A stretch of 48,563 nt of DNA, from assembly GCA_900540885.1 (NCBI GenBank), contig UQHJ01000010.1, positions 1 through 48,563 on the forward strand, in the 5' to 3' direction. Positions 26,592 through 34,921 of the stretch are shown here, in pieces. The translations under genes and the position numbers were made by a program. The notes under the pieces were generated by a model. The model was not told the origin of the DNA and searched no databases. It was given only the letters and a program-made list of their open reading frames with translations. Origin of the DNA: an uncultured Prevotella sp. (lineage in GTDB: Bacteria > Bacteroidota > Bacteroidia > Bacteroidales > Bacteroidaceae). Each line of letters opens with the position of its first letter. Positions within the stretch are counted from its first letter, which is position 1.

Positions 26592-26623
26592 ATAAAAAAA
26601 AGCACTTACACGGAGTAAGTGCT
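26592..26623 (-). terminator. Rho-independent terminator of the coaX-OMP-lptC operon
   Basis: AGCACTTAC and GTAAGTGCT (26601-26623) form a stem with a 5-nt loop, followed on the minus strand by an uninterrupted T7 run. It lies ~60 bp after the lptC stop. Confidence 0.88.
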
Positions 26624-26681
26624 TTATTTTTTGGTAAATCCTTATAAATGAGAAACAAAGGAGTCGCTTGTTACGATTAAT

Positions 26682-27377
26682 TTATTGTAGGTCAATCTTT
26701 TTCGGACGACTGGTGGGGGCACTGCGTTGGGGGGTAGACGTTGTGTCGTTATGTTGTGCAGTGTTAGTTGGCTGCGCTGTGCCACCTCCTGTAGTGAAAC
26801 CTTCGTTCATAGGCATAAAGCCACGTGATTGCTTTACGTGATACTGTGTGGGGTGTCCATTGCGTATGGTGGCGCGAAACCAGTTGCCTTCTATTTCTTG
26901 TTGAGGTTGTTTGAGGAAGGTGTGTACGTTAGACGAGAGTTCGCCCGTTTGCATGTTCCAATATAACTCTTCCGTACGCAAGCGGCTCTGAGCCGATTTG
27001 TCGTCAAGCATTACGTGTCCTCTCAACTTCCAGAAGTTTTGATTGTAAAGCCAAGCACTATCAGCGCAGAAACGCATGTCAACTTTAAACTTGTCGTCGT
27101 ATCGTTCTAAGAAAAGTCCCTTCGGAAATTCCCAACGGGGTGGGGTGGTGCGGTCATAAACGCGCCATTCTTCAGCTATAATCTTGTAACGTACCACGCC
27201 AGAGTCGGTAATGAGTTTTGACACGCCCCTTGTGGTCATAACAGGCAGTGAATCGCGATTTACAACGCGAGCCCCCATTGGTGGTGCTTCATTGCTGCAA
27301 GCCGCTGCCAAGCAAATGCTTAGAAGCAGCAACAAGGGGCCAAATAGACGTTTGATATGTAGATTGTGTTGTATCAA
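26682..27377 (-). CDS. lptC: LPS-export periplasmic lipoprotein LptC
   Basis: The 231-aa product carries a lipoprotein signal (Cys27 in LAAACSN) and the LptC beta-jelly-roll pattern: SGVVRYKIIAEEWRVYD, PRWEFPKGLFLERYD, ADSAWLYNQNFWKLRGHV, RLRTEELYWNM. LptC links the LptB2FG extractor to the LptA bridge that carries lipopolysaccharide to the outer membrane. The C-terminus has an extra Pro/Thr-rich, low-complexity tail (about 195-231). The only start in frame before the signal peptide is TTG at 27377; a stop codon lies two codons upstream. It follows the OMP gene by 43 bp. Confidence 0.85.
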   Translation of the reverse strand: MIQHNLHIKRLFGPLLLLLSICLAAACSNEAPPMGARVVNRDSLPVMTTRGVSKLITDSGVVRYKIIAEEWRVYDRTTPPRWEFPKGLFLERYDDKFKVDMRFCADSAWLYNQNFWKLRGHVMLDDKSAQSRLRTEELYWNMQTGELSSNVHTFLKQPQQEIEGNWFRATIRNGHPTQYHVKQSRGFMPMNEGFTTGGGTAQPTNTAQHNDTTSTPQRSAPTSRPKKIDLQ

Positions 27378-27420
27378 AACTCAAATTTTATATTTGCATA
27401 TTTCCTCATTCGCGCATTTC

Positions 27421-28755
27421 CTACTCAGCTTTCCACTTCATGAACCAGCGTTCGTTGAAGTTGATACCGATGCTAAAGCGAATGTAGTTTTCAGTAATCT
27501 GTCCAGCTATTTTGGGCTTCACGTGTTCGTATTGTACACCTAAGTTAATGAATGTGCGATTGTTGTAAAGATTGACGATCGGCAATGCAACACCAATGCT
27601 AGCCAAGAAATCGTGTGGACCTTCGCTGCCATTGATTTTGGTGTAAGAAGTGCCGTATGCCACACCTGCACGGTAACGTACATGTTCGCGCCAGCGTAGT
27701 CCGCTCTCGTTAGGAATGTATTCAGCGCCAAGGCTGACCTTGTGAGCGTTGTTGAAAAATCCCTTTTGCGCAACGTATGATAAGGTGCGGTCGCTATTGG
27801 TGATAACTGTTGGGTACTTCACGTTGCTCCACTTCTGCCAAGTGTAGTCAACACCCACGCGTAGGGCATCATTAAGTGTCCATGTCAAACCTACGCCCAA
27901 GGTGTGAGGCATCTGAAAAGCATTCTTACAGGTGTATGTAGTATCACTCACCACTGATGAAGAGGTGCTACGTCGCACGTTATAAGAGGCATTACGATTG
28001 ATGTCGTGACCTAAGCCGTAAGTAACACCTAATGTTAGCTTATTTTTCTTATTAATAGGAATATCGGCTTGCAAACCAAAGTCTACTTTATAGGAGCGAA
28101 TGTCGGCACTGTAGGTTTGTGTGCTAGTAGGAACGTCAGACGAACTAGCGGTAGTACCTGAAATGTTCATAACCGACTTGTGTTCAATGTCGCCCCAAAG
28201 GTAACCCGCATTTACACCCAGCGAAAGTGCTTTTACGGGAGCCCAAGCATAACCTATGTAGGCTGTGTGCAGTCCGCCGTCGCCAGAGAACGTGTTGGTC
28301 TGTGTCATTTCGGTCAGTCCATTCTCCATCTGCTTCGACTGCGTATTGATCATCTTGTAACCAATGGTGCTGAAAGGCATAATGCCCAACGACATACCCA
28401 TACGTGGAGCAATGCGAAAGCCCGCTGTGATGTAGTCAATCGACGTGTTTTTGGCATTCGTTTTTGACCCATTTTGCGAGAAGTTGCCATTTTGTAGTGA
28501 TAATCCTAAGTCGAATAAGAAGGTGAGCGAGTCGATAGTTGCGTATGAGGCCGGATTCTTCGTATTCAGTTCTTTGCCGTTGTGCATACCATACGCTGTA
28601 CCCGCCATGCTCTTATTAAAGGCATTGGCACCATCGCTCAACAAGCCAAAACCGTAGCGTGAGTAAGGCGAATTGCTACCATTTGTTTGGCCAAAGGCGC
28701 AAAACGGAAGTACCGCCAAGAGTGCGGTGGCTAAATATTTGTTGCGTGTAGTCAT
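27421..28755 (-). CDS. Outer-membrane beta-barrel protein, FadL/OmpP1-like
   Basis: The 444-aa protein has a signal peptide (1-22, ends CAFGQ) followed by a barrel with alternating polar/aromatic strands. The N-terminal SPYSRYGFGLLSDGANAFNKSMAGTAYG segment is characteristic of Bacteroidales proteins encoded between coaX and lptC. The fold resembles the FadL/TodX family of hydrophobic-compound channels; the true substrate is unknown. Its ATG overlaps the coaX stop (ATGA), which indicates translational coupling. It ends 43 bp before lptC. Confidence 0.8.
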   Translation of the reverse strand: MTTRNKYLATALLAVLPFCAFGQTNGSNSPYSRYGFGLLSDGANAFNKSMAGTAYGMHNGKELNTKNPASYATIDSLTFLFDLGLSLQNGNFSQNGSKTNAKNTSIDYITAGFRIAPRMGMSLGIMPFSTIGYKMINTQSKQMENGLTEMTQTNTFSGDGGLHTAYIGYAWAPVKALSLGVNAGYLWGDIEHKSVMNISGTTASSSDVPTSTQTYSADIRSYKVDFGLQADIPINKKNKLTLGVTYGLGHDINRNASYNVRRSTSSSVVSDTTYTCKNAFQMPHTLGVGLTWTLNDALRVGVDYTWQKWSNVKYPTVITNSDRTLSYVAQKGFFNNAHKVSLGAEYIPNESGLRWREHVRYRAGVAYGTSYTKINGSEGPHDFLASIGVALPIVNLYNNRTFINLGVQYEHVKPKIAGQITENYIRFSIGINFNERWFMKWKAE

Positions 28756-29471
28756 CTATTTTGATACTGTAAAATGCAGTTAAGTCCAATCTCGACTAAG
28801 GCATCATTTCTGTCAACCTCAGCTTCTTGTGCAAATCGGTAGCCATTGCCACCAGTTACGAAAATGCGTGCTTTGGGGTGTTGTTGCCACATGCGACGAA
28901 TGTACCCCATGATTTCAAAGTCCATGCCTCGAATAACGCCAGAGCGAATGGCCTCGTGCGTATTGCGTCCAATGGTGGGTACGTTGCCGTCGGCTGCTAC
29001 GAGTGGAAGTAGAGCCGTTTGCTCGTGCAGTGCGCGTAGTCGCATGCCCAATCCTAATGATATATTGCCACCGAGGTAATGTCCTTCAGCGCTCACGTAA
29101 TCGTAGGTAATGCATGTGCCTGCATCGATAATGAGTAGTTCGGTGTTAGGACAACAACAAGCTGCCCCCACAGCTGCTGCCAATCGGTCAGCACCTAACG
29201 TTTCGGGAGTAAGGTAGTCACACATAAGTGGTGTGTTGGTAGTCCCTGTAACATGTAGTGCTCCTGGCACGAGGTGAAGGATAGCCGCAGCCACGTCGGG
29301 GCGTGGCTTGCCCACTGACGAGAAGGCGCAGGCATCTATGTCGTAGTCGGCAGCAATCATTGCAATGTTATCAACGATGTCAGCGTTCAGTCGTTTACGC
29401 ATCACCATCTCGTTGTTATGAAACACGGCAGCCTTTGCTGACGAATTGCCAATGTCTACAATTAAATTCAT
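28752..29471 (-). CDS. coaX: Type III pantothenate kinase
   Basis: CoaX phosphorylates pantothenate, the first step of coenzyme A synthesis. The ~239-aa protein has the N-terminal phosphate-binding DIGNSSAKAAVF (about residues 5-16), GADRLAAAVGA and IDAGTCITYDYV motifs of type III enzymes, which need a monovalent cation and are not inhibited by CoA. I chose ATG 29471 (MNLIVDIGNS) rather than the in-frame codon at 29489, because the promoter -7 element at 29494-29501 leaves only ~15-20 nt for the leader. It is the first gene of the coaX-OMP-lptC operon. Confidence 0.92.
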   Translation of the reverse strand: MNLIVDIGNSSAKAAVFHNNEMVMRKRLNADIVDNIAMIAADYDIDACAFSSVGKPRPDVAAAILHLVPGALHVTGTTNTPLMCDYLTPETLGADRLAAAVGAACCCPNTELLIIDAGTCITYDYVSAEGHYLGGNISLGLGMRLRALHEQTALLPLVAADGNVPTIGRNTHEAIRSGVIRGMDFEIMGYIRRMWQQHPKARIFVTGGNGYRFAQEAEVDRNDALVEIGLNCILQYQNR

Positions 29472-29493
29472 ACAATATATCAATATCAAGGGG

Positions 29494-29525
29494 CAAAGTT
29501 AGTGCAAACCGAACGCAAAGCCAAA
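29494..29525 (-). promoter_or_regulatory. coaX operon promoter
   Basis: On the minus strand TTTG (29525-29522) and TAACTTTG (29501-29494) are 20 bp apart, a full consensus match. The -33 box lies inside the hairpin at 29517-29553. Confidence 0.8.
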
Positions 29526-29553
29526 TGAAAAAAGAATTTTTTCATTTGGCTTT
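29517..29553. terminator. Hairpin overlapping the coaX -33 box, terminator-like
   Basis: AAAGCCAAATGAAAAAA pairs with TTTTTTCATTTGGCTTT around a 3-nt loop. The stem is perfect over 17 bp and A/T-rich at the tip. It could terminate transcription arriving from asd, but its left arm contains the coaX -33 sequence and part of the spacer. Confidence 0.65.
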
Positions 29554-29585
29554 GCTGTGGTGCCGCCTAACTTGATGCTCTGACA

Positions 29586-29727
29586 TTAATTGGGGGGGCG
29601 GGTTTGTAACCCGCGGCAGCAGCATGTTGTAAATATTTGCTTATAGTCGCTTAGCGACAATAGGTAGATATTCAAAGCATGCTGCTGCCGCGGGTTACAA
29701 ACCCGCCCCCCAATTAGGCAGACAAAT
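29586..29727. repeat. Class-A composite palindrome, full copy
   Basis: The arms AATTGGGGGGGCGGGTTTGT / TTACAAACCCGCCCCCCAATT surround CGCGGCAGCAGCATG and its mirror. The core is CTTATAGTCGCTTAGCGACA with the AGGTAGATATTCAAA module. The left outer AAACTGCAATTT end is missing, while a partial right end (GGCAGACAAAT) is kept. It lies between asd and coaX, both on the minus strand. Confidence 0.85.
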
Positions 29728-29752
29728 GTCCCTATGGTATGAAGACGATTGT

Positions 29753-29797
29753 AGGGGTGTTCTAAAAATCTTGTTTTTAGAACACCCCTACAATAAA
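29753..29797 (-). terminator. Rho-independent terminator of asd
   Basis: TGTAGGGGTGTTCTAAAAA pairs perfectly with TTTTTAGAACACCCCTACA around a 5-nt loop, 11 bp after the asd stop. Confidence 0.85.
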
Positions 29798-29807
29798 AGG
29801 TTTACTC

Positions 29808-30818
29808 TTATTTTACATCGCCTACCTTAATAAGGTATTCAGCTATTTGTACAGCGTTGAGTGCTGCGCCTTTACGTATCTGGTCGCTTACTAACCAAAG
29901 TGTAATGCCGTTTGGATTAGCCAAGTCTTTGCGAATACGACCTACGTAAACGGGGTCTTTGCCAGCCAAGAACAATGGCATGGGGTATTCTTTCTTTTCG
30001 GGGTTGTCCATCAAGACCAAACCTTCACCACCAGCAATGGCTTGCTTTACAGTATCAATTTCGAGAGGTTGCTCCGTTTCTACCCAAATGGCTTCAGAGT
30101 GTGAACGTAAAGAAGGTACACGAACGCAAGTAGCTGAAGTAAGTACGTCAGAGTGCATAATCTTACGCGTCTCATTGTACATCTTCATTTCCTCTTTTGT
30201 ATAACCATTCTCTTGGAAGACGTCAATTTGAGGAATTACGTTGAAGGCCAACTGATAGGCAAACTTGTTGACCGTTACAGGTTCGTTTGCCAAAACTTGG
30301 CGATATTGCTCCACGAGTTCGTCCATAGCAGCTTGGCCAGCACCGCTGGCAGCTTGATAAGATGCCACGTGTACGCGCTTGATGTGGCTCAACTGCTCAA
30401 TAGCTTGTAGGGCAACTACCATCATGATAGTAGTGCAGTTAGGGTTGGCAATGATGCCACGAGGACGAGTCAATGCATCTTTAGCGTTGCATTCAGGCAC
30501 AACGAGGGGCACTTCTTCGTCCATGCGGAAGGCTGAAGAGTTGTCAATCATCACTGCACCATACTTTGTAATCGTTTCGGCAAACTCCTTTGAAGTGCCA
30601 GCGCCAGCTGATGTAAAGGCTATGTCAACGTCTTTAAAGTCGTCGTTGTGTTGAAGCAATTTTACGGTATATTCCTTACCGCGGAAGGTATATTTTGTGC
30701 CTGCGCTACGGGTAGAACCGAAGAGCAACAAATTGTCGATGGGGAAATCGCGTTCGGCCAATACGCGCAAAAATTCTTGGCCTACGGCACCACTGGCGCC
30801 AACGATAGCTACATTCAT
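29808..30818 (-). CDS. asd: Aspartate-semialdehyde dehydrogenase
   Basis: Asd reduces aspartyl phosphate to aspartate semialdehyde with NADPH, the branch point to lysine/diaminopimelate, threonine and methionine. The 336-aa protein has the nucleotide-binding GASGAVGQEFLRVL (7-20), the active-site Cys128 in NPNCTT, the QAASGAGQAAMDEL segment and the catalytic His240 in RSHSEA. Length and motifs are complete. It is a single-gene unit with its own terminator and a probable -7 element ~140 bp upstream. Confidence 0.95.
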   Translation of the reverse strand: MNVAIVGASGAVGQEFLRVLAERDFPIDNLLLFGSTRSAGTKYTFRGKEYTVKLLQHNDDFKDVDIAFTSAGAGTSKEFAETITKYGAVMIDNSSAFRMDEEVPLVVPECNAKDALTRPRGIIANPNCTTIMMVVALQAIEQLSHIKRVHVASYQAASGAGQAAMDELVEQYRQVLANEPVTVNKFAYQLAFNVIPQIDVFQENGYTKEEMKMYNETRKIMHSDVLTSATCVRVPSLRSHSEAIWVETEQPLEIDTVKQAIAGGEGLVLMDNPEKKEYPMPLFLAGKDPVYVGRIRKDLANPNGITLWLVSDQIRKGAALNAVQIAEYLIKVGDVK

Positions 30819-30955
30819 TTGTTTGTCTTTTATCTGTTTTTTTACACATTAAGTATCTTTTGTTATTCATTTTATTGCATAACTATACTTAAATGTGTCA
30901 TTTTGTTTTTATCGTTATTTATTTAATTACAGAACGTAAGCATGTTCTTTGGCTG

Positions 30956-30963
30956 CAAAATTA
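30956..30963 (-). promoter_or_regulatory. Possible asd -7 element
   Basis: TAATTTTG on the minus strand matches TAnnTTTG, but the -33 box is weak. It would give a leader of about 130 nt, which is A/T-rich and without an obvious riboswitch fold. The gap 30819-31203 between divergent asd and the antiporter holds only this element and the 8-bp repeats described next. Confidence 0.45.
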
Positions 30964-31070
30964 CACAAAAATCTGTGAAACAGGGCGCGTTTAGGCGATT
31001 TGTATGCAGTATTTTATGCTAAATGGCAGTTTTTTTGCAATTTTGCAGCGAACGACAGTTGATGAGCAGA

Positions 31071-31185
31071 CTTGTTAGTTGACGAGTTAACAAGTAGATT
31101 GCTTCGCCATGACGATTACAACAAAGTAACATAATATGTAACTTACTTGTCAACTTGTCAACTTGTCAACTCGTCAACTTGTTAA
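31071..31185. repeat. Tandem 8-bp CTTGTCAA repeats with an inverted counterpart in the antiporter leader
   Basis: Five 8-bp units (31146-31185: three exact CTTGTCAA, then CTCGTCAA and CTTGTTAA) end 18 bp before the start codon. Two complementary units (TTGACGAG and TTAACAAG, 31079-31094) lie upstream, so the RNA could fold into a hairpin. Unit number could change by slippage. Confidence 0.75.
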
Positions 31186-31203
31186 CTCCAAAAAGAAAAG
31201 CAA

Positions 31204-33222
31204 ATGATAACCGACCCTACTTGGATATTTCTCATCGTGTTGTGCATTATCCTTTTTGCACCCATGTTGTTAGAGCGCCTGCGCATTCCCTCAATTGTGG
31301 GAATGATATTTGCGGGAGTGCTCATTGGCCCCCATGGGTTTGGTGTGTTAGAGCGTGATGGTAGTTTCGAACTCTTTGGTAAGGTAGGACTTTATTATAT
31401 CATGTTCTTGGCCTCACTTGAGATGAACCTGCAAGATGTGCAGCGTATCAAGGGACGTGCCTTGACATTAGGCTTGTTAAGCTTTGCTATACCAATGCTG
31501 ATAGGCTATGTGGCCAACAGCTTCTTATTAGGGTATGGTATAGCAGCGTCTGTATTGATAGCTGCGATGTATGCTTCACATACGCTCATAGCCTATCCCA
31601 TCGTGCTGCGCTATGGCCTCTCGCGCCTCAAGAGTGTAAGTATAGCCGTTGGGGGAACAATTGTGGCCGATACGCTTACTTTATTAGTGTTAGCCGTAGT
31701 AGGAGGAATGTTTAAGGAACATGTGACAGGCTTGTATTGGGTATGGTTGGTTGTAAAAGTAATATTGCTTGGTGCTATTATTATATATGTCTTCCCACGT
31801 GTCGGTAGGTGGTTCTTTCGAAGGTATAATGAAAGCGTTGTGCAATACGTGTTTGTACTCGGAATGGTGTTCTTAGGAGCTGGACTTATGGAATTGGTGG
31901 GAATGGAAGGTATCTTAGGAGCCTTCTTGGTTGGTTTGGTTCTCAATCGTCTGATACCTCCGTCGTCTCCCCTAATGAGCCATATTGAGTTTGTTGGCAA
32001 TGCCTTATTTATCCCTTATTTCTTAATAGGAGTGGGGATGCTTATTAATTTAGGTGCGCTCATTGAACACGAAGGAGCCATTCTGGCAGCTTGCGTAATG
32101 GTAGTCGTAGGATTGGTTAGCAAATGGTTAGCCTCGTTTACCACACAGAAGGTTTTCCGTATGTCGGCTGATGAGCGCAAACTCATGTTCGGTTTAACAG
32201 GTTCTCGTGCAGCCGCCACTTTAGCTGTTGTATTGGTAGGATATAAAATCATTTTGCCTAACGGGACGCACCTCTTGGGGGAAGACGTGCTCAATGGTGC
32301 TATGGTGTTGATATTAGTCACTTGCGTGGTGAGCTCGTTGATAACCGAAAATACGGCACGTCAAATGGCTGTTCATCAGCGGGTAGCAACCATAGCGAAA
32401 TCTACCCCTGTGGCTGATGAAAATCCCGACCGCATTATGATGGCCTTAAATTACCCCAATATGGTGGGGCCTTTAGTCGAGCTTTCACTCATGTTGCGCA
32501 CTCCTCATTCCGTAGCTCCTATCATCGCTCTCAATATCGTGTTGGAGAATGATCCTTCAGCCCGCCAGAGTGGGGAAGAACAGCTCGAACGCGCTGTAAA
32601 GTTAGCTGCGGCCACCAATATTCGTATCCAGACTTACCAACGTTGGTCGGTCAATGTCGTGAGTGGTATTTCACACACCATAACGGAGCGCGGAGTGAGT
32701 GACCTCGTGTTAGGTCTGCACCAGAAAGCGCGTATCTCCGACTCCTTTTATGGTAAATTAAGTACCGACCTTTTGGCAAAGATTGATCGTCAGATATTCA
32801 TCTTTCGTTCTATGATACCGCTCAATACTGTAGGGCGTATTCAACTTTTGGTGCCCAATAAGGCAGAGTTTGAACAAGGCTTTGCTCGGTGGATGGATCG
32901 TGTAGCATTGCTCATGCGTCAGATGGCTTGTGGTATAAGCGTTTATTCTTCTCCAGTCACGCTTACTGCCATGCAACGCTACTTTGACGAGAAACACAAT
33001 GGCCTCCCCGTACTTTACTGTGATTTTAAATCGTGGAACGACCTCGTTTCTTTGGCTCACAATTCACGTCAAGACCATTTGATGATATTTGTCTGTGCAC
33101 GTCGTGGCTCGCTTTCTTACCATAATTATTTGGAGCGTCTACCCGATCAAATAGAGCGTTACTTCTCCTCTCGTAACGTGCTGCTCATCTATCCACAGCA
33201 GCCAATGACGAGAAACAGATAA
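31204..33222 (+). CDS. CPA2-type cation/proton antiporter with C-terminal soluble domain
   Basis: The 672-aa protein has about 12 membrane spans in residues 1-400, with the KefB/NapA-type pattern IVGMIFAGVLIGPHGFG near the start, YASHTLIAYPIVLRYG in the middle and EGILGAFLVGLVLNRLIPPSSPL in the second half. It should exchange Na+ or K+ for protons in the inner membrane. The C-terminal ~270 residues are soluble and resemble tandem universal-stress-type domains rather than the TrkA-N domain of KefB/C. The leader contains the CTTGTCAA repeats and an AAAAAGAAAAG purine stretch before the ATG. Confidence 0.88.
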   Translation: MITDPTWIFLIVLCIILFAPMLLERLRIPSIVGMIFAGVLIGPHGFGVLERDGSFELFGKVGLYYIMFLASLEMNLQDVQRIKGRALTLGLLSFAIPMLIGYVANSFLLGYGIAASVLIAAMYASHTLIAYPIVLRYGLSRLKSVSIAVGGTIVADTLTLLVLAVVGGMFKEHVTGLYWVWLVVKVILLGAIIIYVFPRVGRWFFRRYNESVVQYVFVLGMVFLGAGLMELVGMEGILGAFLVGLVLNRLIPPSSPLMSHIEFVGNALFIPYFLIGVGMLINLGALIEHEGAILAACVMVVVGLVSKWLASFTTQKVFRMSADERKLMFGLTGSRAAATLAVVLVGYKIILPNGTHLLGEDVLNGAMVLILVTCVVSSLITENTARQMAVHQRVATIAKSTPVADENPDRIMMALNYPNMVGPLVELSLMLRTPHSVAPIIALNIVLENDPSARQSGEEQLERAVKLAAATNIRIQTYQRWSVNVVSGISHTITERGVSDLVLGLHQKARISDSFYGKLSTDLLAKIDRQIFIFRSMIPLNTVGRIQLLVPNKAEFEQGFARWMDRVALLMRQMACGISVYSSPVTLTAMQRYFDEKHNGLPVLYCDFKSWNDLVSLAHNSRQDHLMIFVCARRGSLSYHNYLERLPDQIERYFSSRNVLLIYPQQPMTRNR

Positions 33223-33290
33223 AGCCCTACTAAAAAACTTTTAAACAAGATAAAACTCGGTGAAAATACTCCTAATAAAGAAATTGTACG

Positions 33291-33298
33291 TATTTTTG
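33291..33298 (+). promoter_or_regulatory. Possible -7 element of the DUF6242 gene
   Basis: TATTTTTG matches TAnnTTTG and lies ~70 bp before the start codon. No TTTG is found 19-21 bp upstream. Confidence 0.45.
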
Positions 33299-33367
33299 CA
33301 CGCAGTATCTACTATTTTGTAAGTTGCAAAATAAGGTGATAATAGTACCAAACAGAAAAACTACGAC

Positions 33368-34735
33368 ATGAAGAAATACTCGATATGGACGTTAATCGTG
33401 GCCGTGCTTACCAGCATGGCCTTTACGGCGTGTGACACATCGACCAGTGGCAGCGAGGTAGAGGTGTCGCGCGATTGCATCATTACATCTGCCACACTCG
33501 GCAATTTGAAGCGTGAGGTGAAGGCCAAGACAAGTGCGGGCGTTGATACTACTTATATATATACGGTAACAGGCGGTGCTTACAGCCTCTATATTGACCA
33601 AGTAAACTATCGTATCTACAATCCTGAATACCTACCCCAAGGTACGCGCACAGATAAACTCGTGTTTGCCGAGAAGGGTATGGTTAACACTGGTACGCTT
33701 TCTATCAAGAGCCTAAGTACAGGCAATGATACAATCTTTACGCCGACCGATAGCACCGATTTTAGTGTGCCGCGTGAGGTAACGGTGCATGCTAACGACG
33801 GCGTATCAAAGCGCACTTATACGGTTGATATTCGTGTGTACAAGGAAAATCCCGATTCATTGGCTTGGACGCAAGTGGCTAATAATCCGTTGAGCGACAT
33901 TGCTTCGTTCGTAGAGAGCAAAGCCTTGAGCGTGGGCGGGGCCTTATACGTCTTTGGTCAACGTGCTGACGGTACAACACAAGTGGTACAAACCGAAACG
34001 GCTGATGCTCACTTCGATAGTGCTATCAATATTGCAGGATTGACCCACTTCAACGTTCGTTCGGTGCAATATTTCAAAGGCCAATTCTATGCCTTGGCTA
34101 ATGGCCAACTCATCACTTCTGCTACGGGCTTAAACGATTGGACAGCAGTCAGCACTTCACAACGTTTTGATGCGCTTGCAGCCGTTGTAGCAGACAGTAT
34201 TTATGGCGTAGCTGATGGCAAGATGTACGCTTCAGCTGATGGCCAAACGTGGCGCTTGAGCCAAATCGATACAGAAGGCCATCTCCCCACACATAATCTG
34301 GCTTTCACTACCTTGCAATCGCGTACGGACAAGAATGGTTACATGGCCATTATGGTAGGTAGCGATGCTGACGGCATGGCAGTGTGGAAACGCGACTTTG
34401 ATGCGATGGGCTCATTCAGCTATCCTTGGATGTACATTCCCCAAACAGAGGAGTTGGGCGAATACGCTTGTCCTAAGTTGAGTAATGTCAACTTGTTCAC
34501 CTACGACGGTAGCACCATTTTAGCAGGTACAACAACAGAAGGTACAATGGCCCCCTTCTATACGAGTCAAGACAATGGCCGCACATGGAAGGCAAATGAG
34601 TTACCACATCCCACGCTCACTGGCGTGAAGGCTTTAGCCGTTACGGTAGATAGCGAGCAATATATATGGGTTATCTGCAGCGGAACAGGTATCGTTTACA
34701 AAGGGCGCATTAACCGTTTGGCAATGGGTGAGTAA
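33368..34735 (+). CDS. DUF6242-type lipoprotein with beta-propeller-like repeats
   Basis: The 455-aa product has a lipoprotein signal (Cys22 in MAFTACDTS). The N-terminal part (about 28-160) is a cadherin-like/Ig-like region with SVPREVTVHANDGVSKRTYTVDIRVYK. The C-terminal part carries repeated blades such as FNVRSVQYFKGQFYALANGQ and ADSIYGVADGKMYASADGQTW, resembling a BNR-type propeller. In Bacteroidales such proteins are encoded next to the DUF6089 barrel and uppS-bamA, as here, which hints at a role in outer-membrane biogenesis. The function is unknown. Confidence 0.8.
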   Translation: MKKYSIWTLIVAVLTSMAFTACDTSTSGSEVEVSRDCIITSATLGNLKREVKAKTSAGVDTTYIYTVTGGAYSLYIDQVNYRIYNPEYLPQGTRTDKLVFAEKGMVNTGTLSIKSLSTGNDTIFTPTDSTDFSVPREVTVHANDGVSKRTYTVDIRVYKENPDSLAWTQVANNPLSDIASFVESKALSVGGALYVFGQRADGTTQVVQTETADAHFDSAINIAGLTHFNVRSVQYFKGQFYALANGQLITSATGLNDWTAVSTSQRFDALAAVVADSIYGVADGKMYASADGQTWRLSQIDTEGHLPTHNLAFTTLQSRTDKNGYMAIMVGSDADGMAVWKRDFDAMGSFSYPWMYIPQTEELGEYACPKLSNVNLFTYDGSTILAGTTTEGTMAPFYTSQDNGRTWKANELPHPTLTGVKALAVTVDSEQYIWVICSGTGIVYKGRINRLAMGE

Positions 34736-34862
34736 TGTGCAAATGCGTAGGAAATGTGCAAATGTGTGAATGTGCAAATGTGCGAATTGAATGTTTCAGT
34801 GTGTAAATGCTGAATAATTTACAGAGGGTCACATTAGCAAATTAGCACATTAGCAAATTGTA
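34735..34862. repeat. ATGTGCAAATG degenerate repeats between DUF6242 and DUF6089 genes
   Basis: ATGTGCAAATG or close variants occur at about 34735, 34754 and 34770. Inverted forms (CACATTAGCAAATTAGCACA) lie at 34830-34858, so the spacer can fold into a long imperfect hairpin. The TTTGCATATTTCCTCATT sequence between the OMP and lptC genes (27396-27416) looks like a related fragment. Confidence 0.6.
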
Positions 34863-34921
34863 AGATTGTGAACAGATTAAGGAATATACATATCACTTCA
34901 TGCGCCTCCTTGTTCAATAGA

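Noticed and set aside
30819..30950. Lysine or other riboswitch in the asd leader
   Set aside because: The region is A/T-rich with no conserved lysine-riboswitch helices that I can see.
31146..31185. Possible CRISPR or protein-coding repeat at CTTGTCAA units
   Set aside because: The 8-bp units are contiguous without spacers and lie in a non-coding leader.
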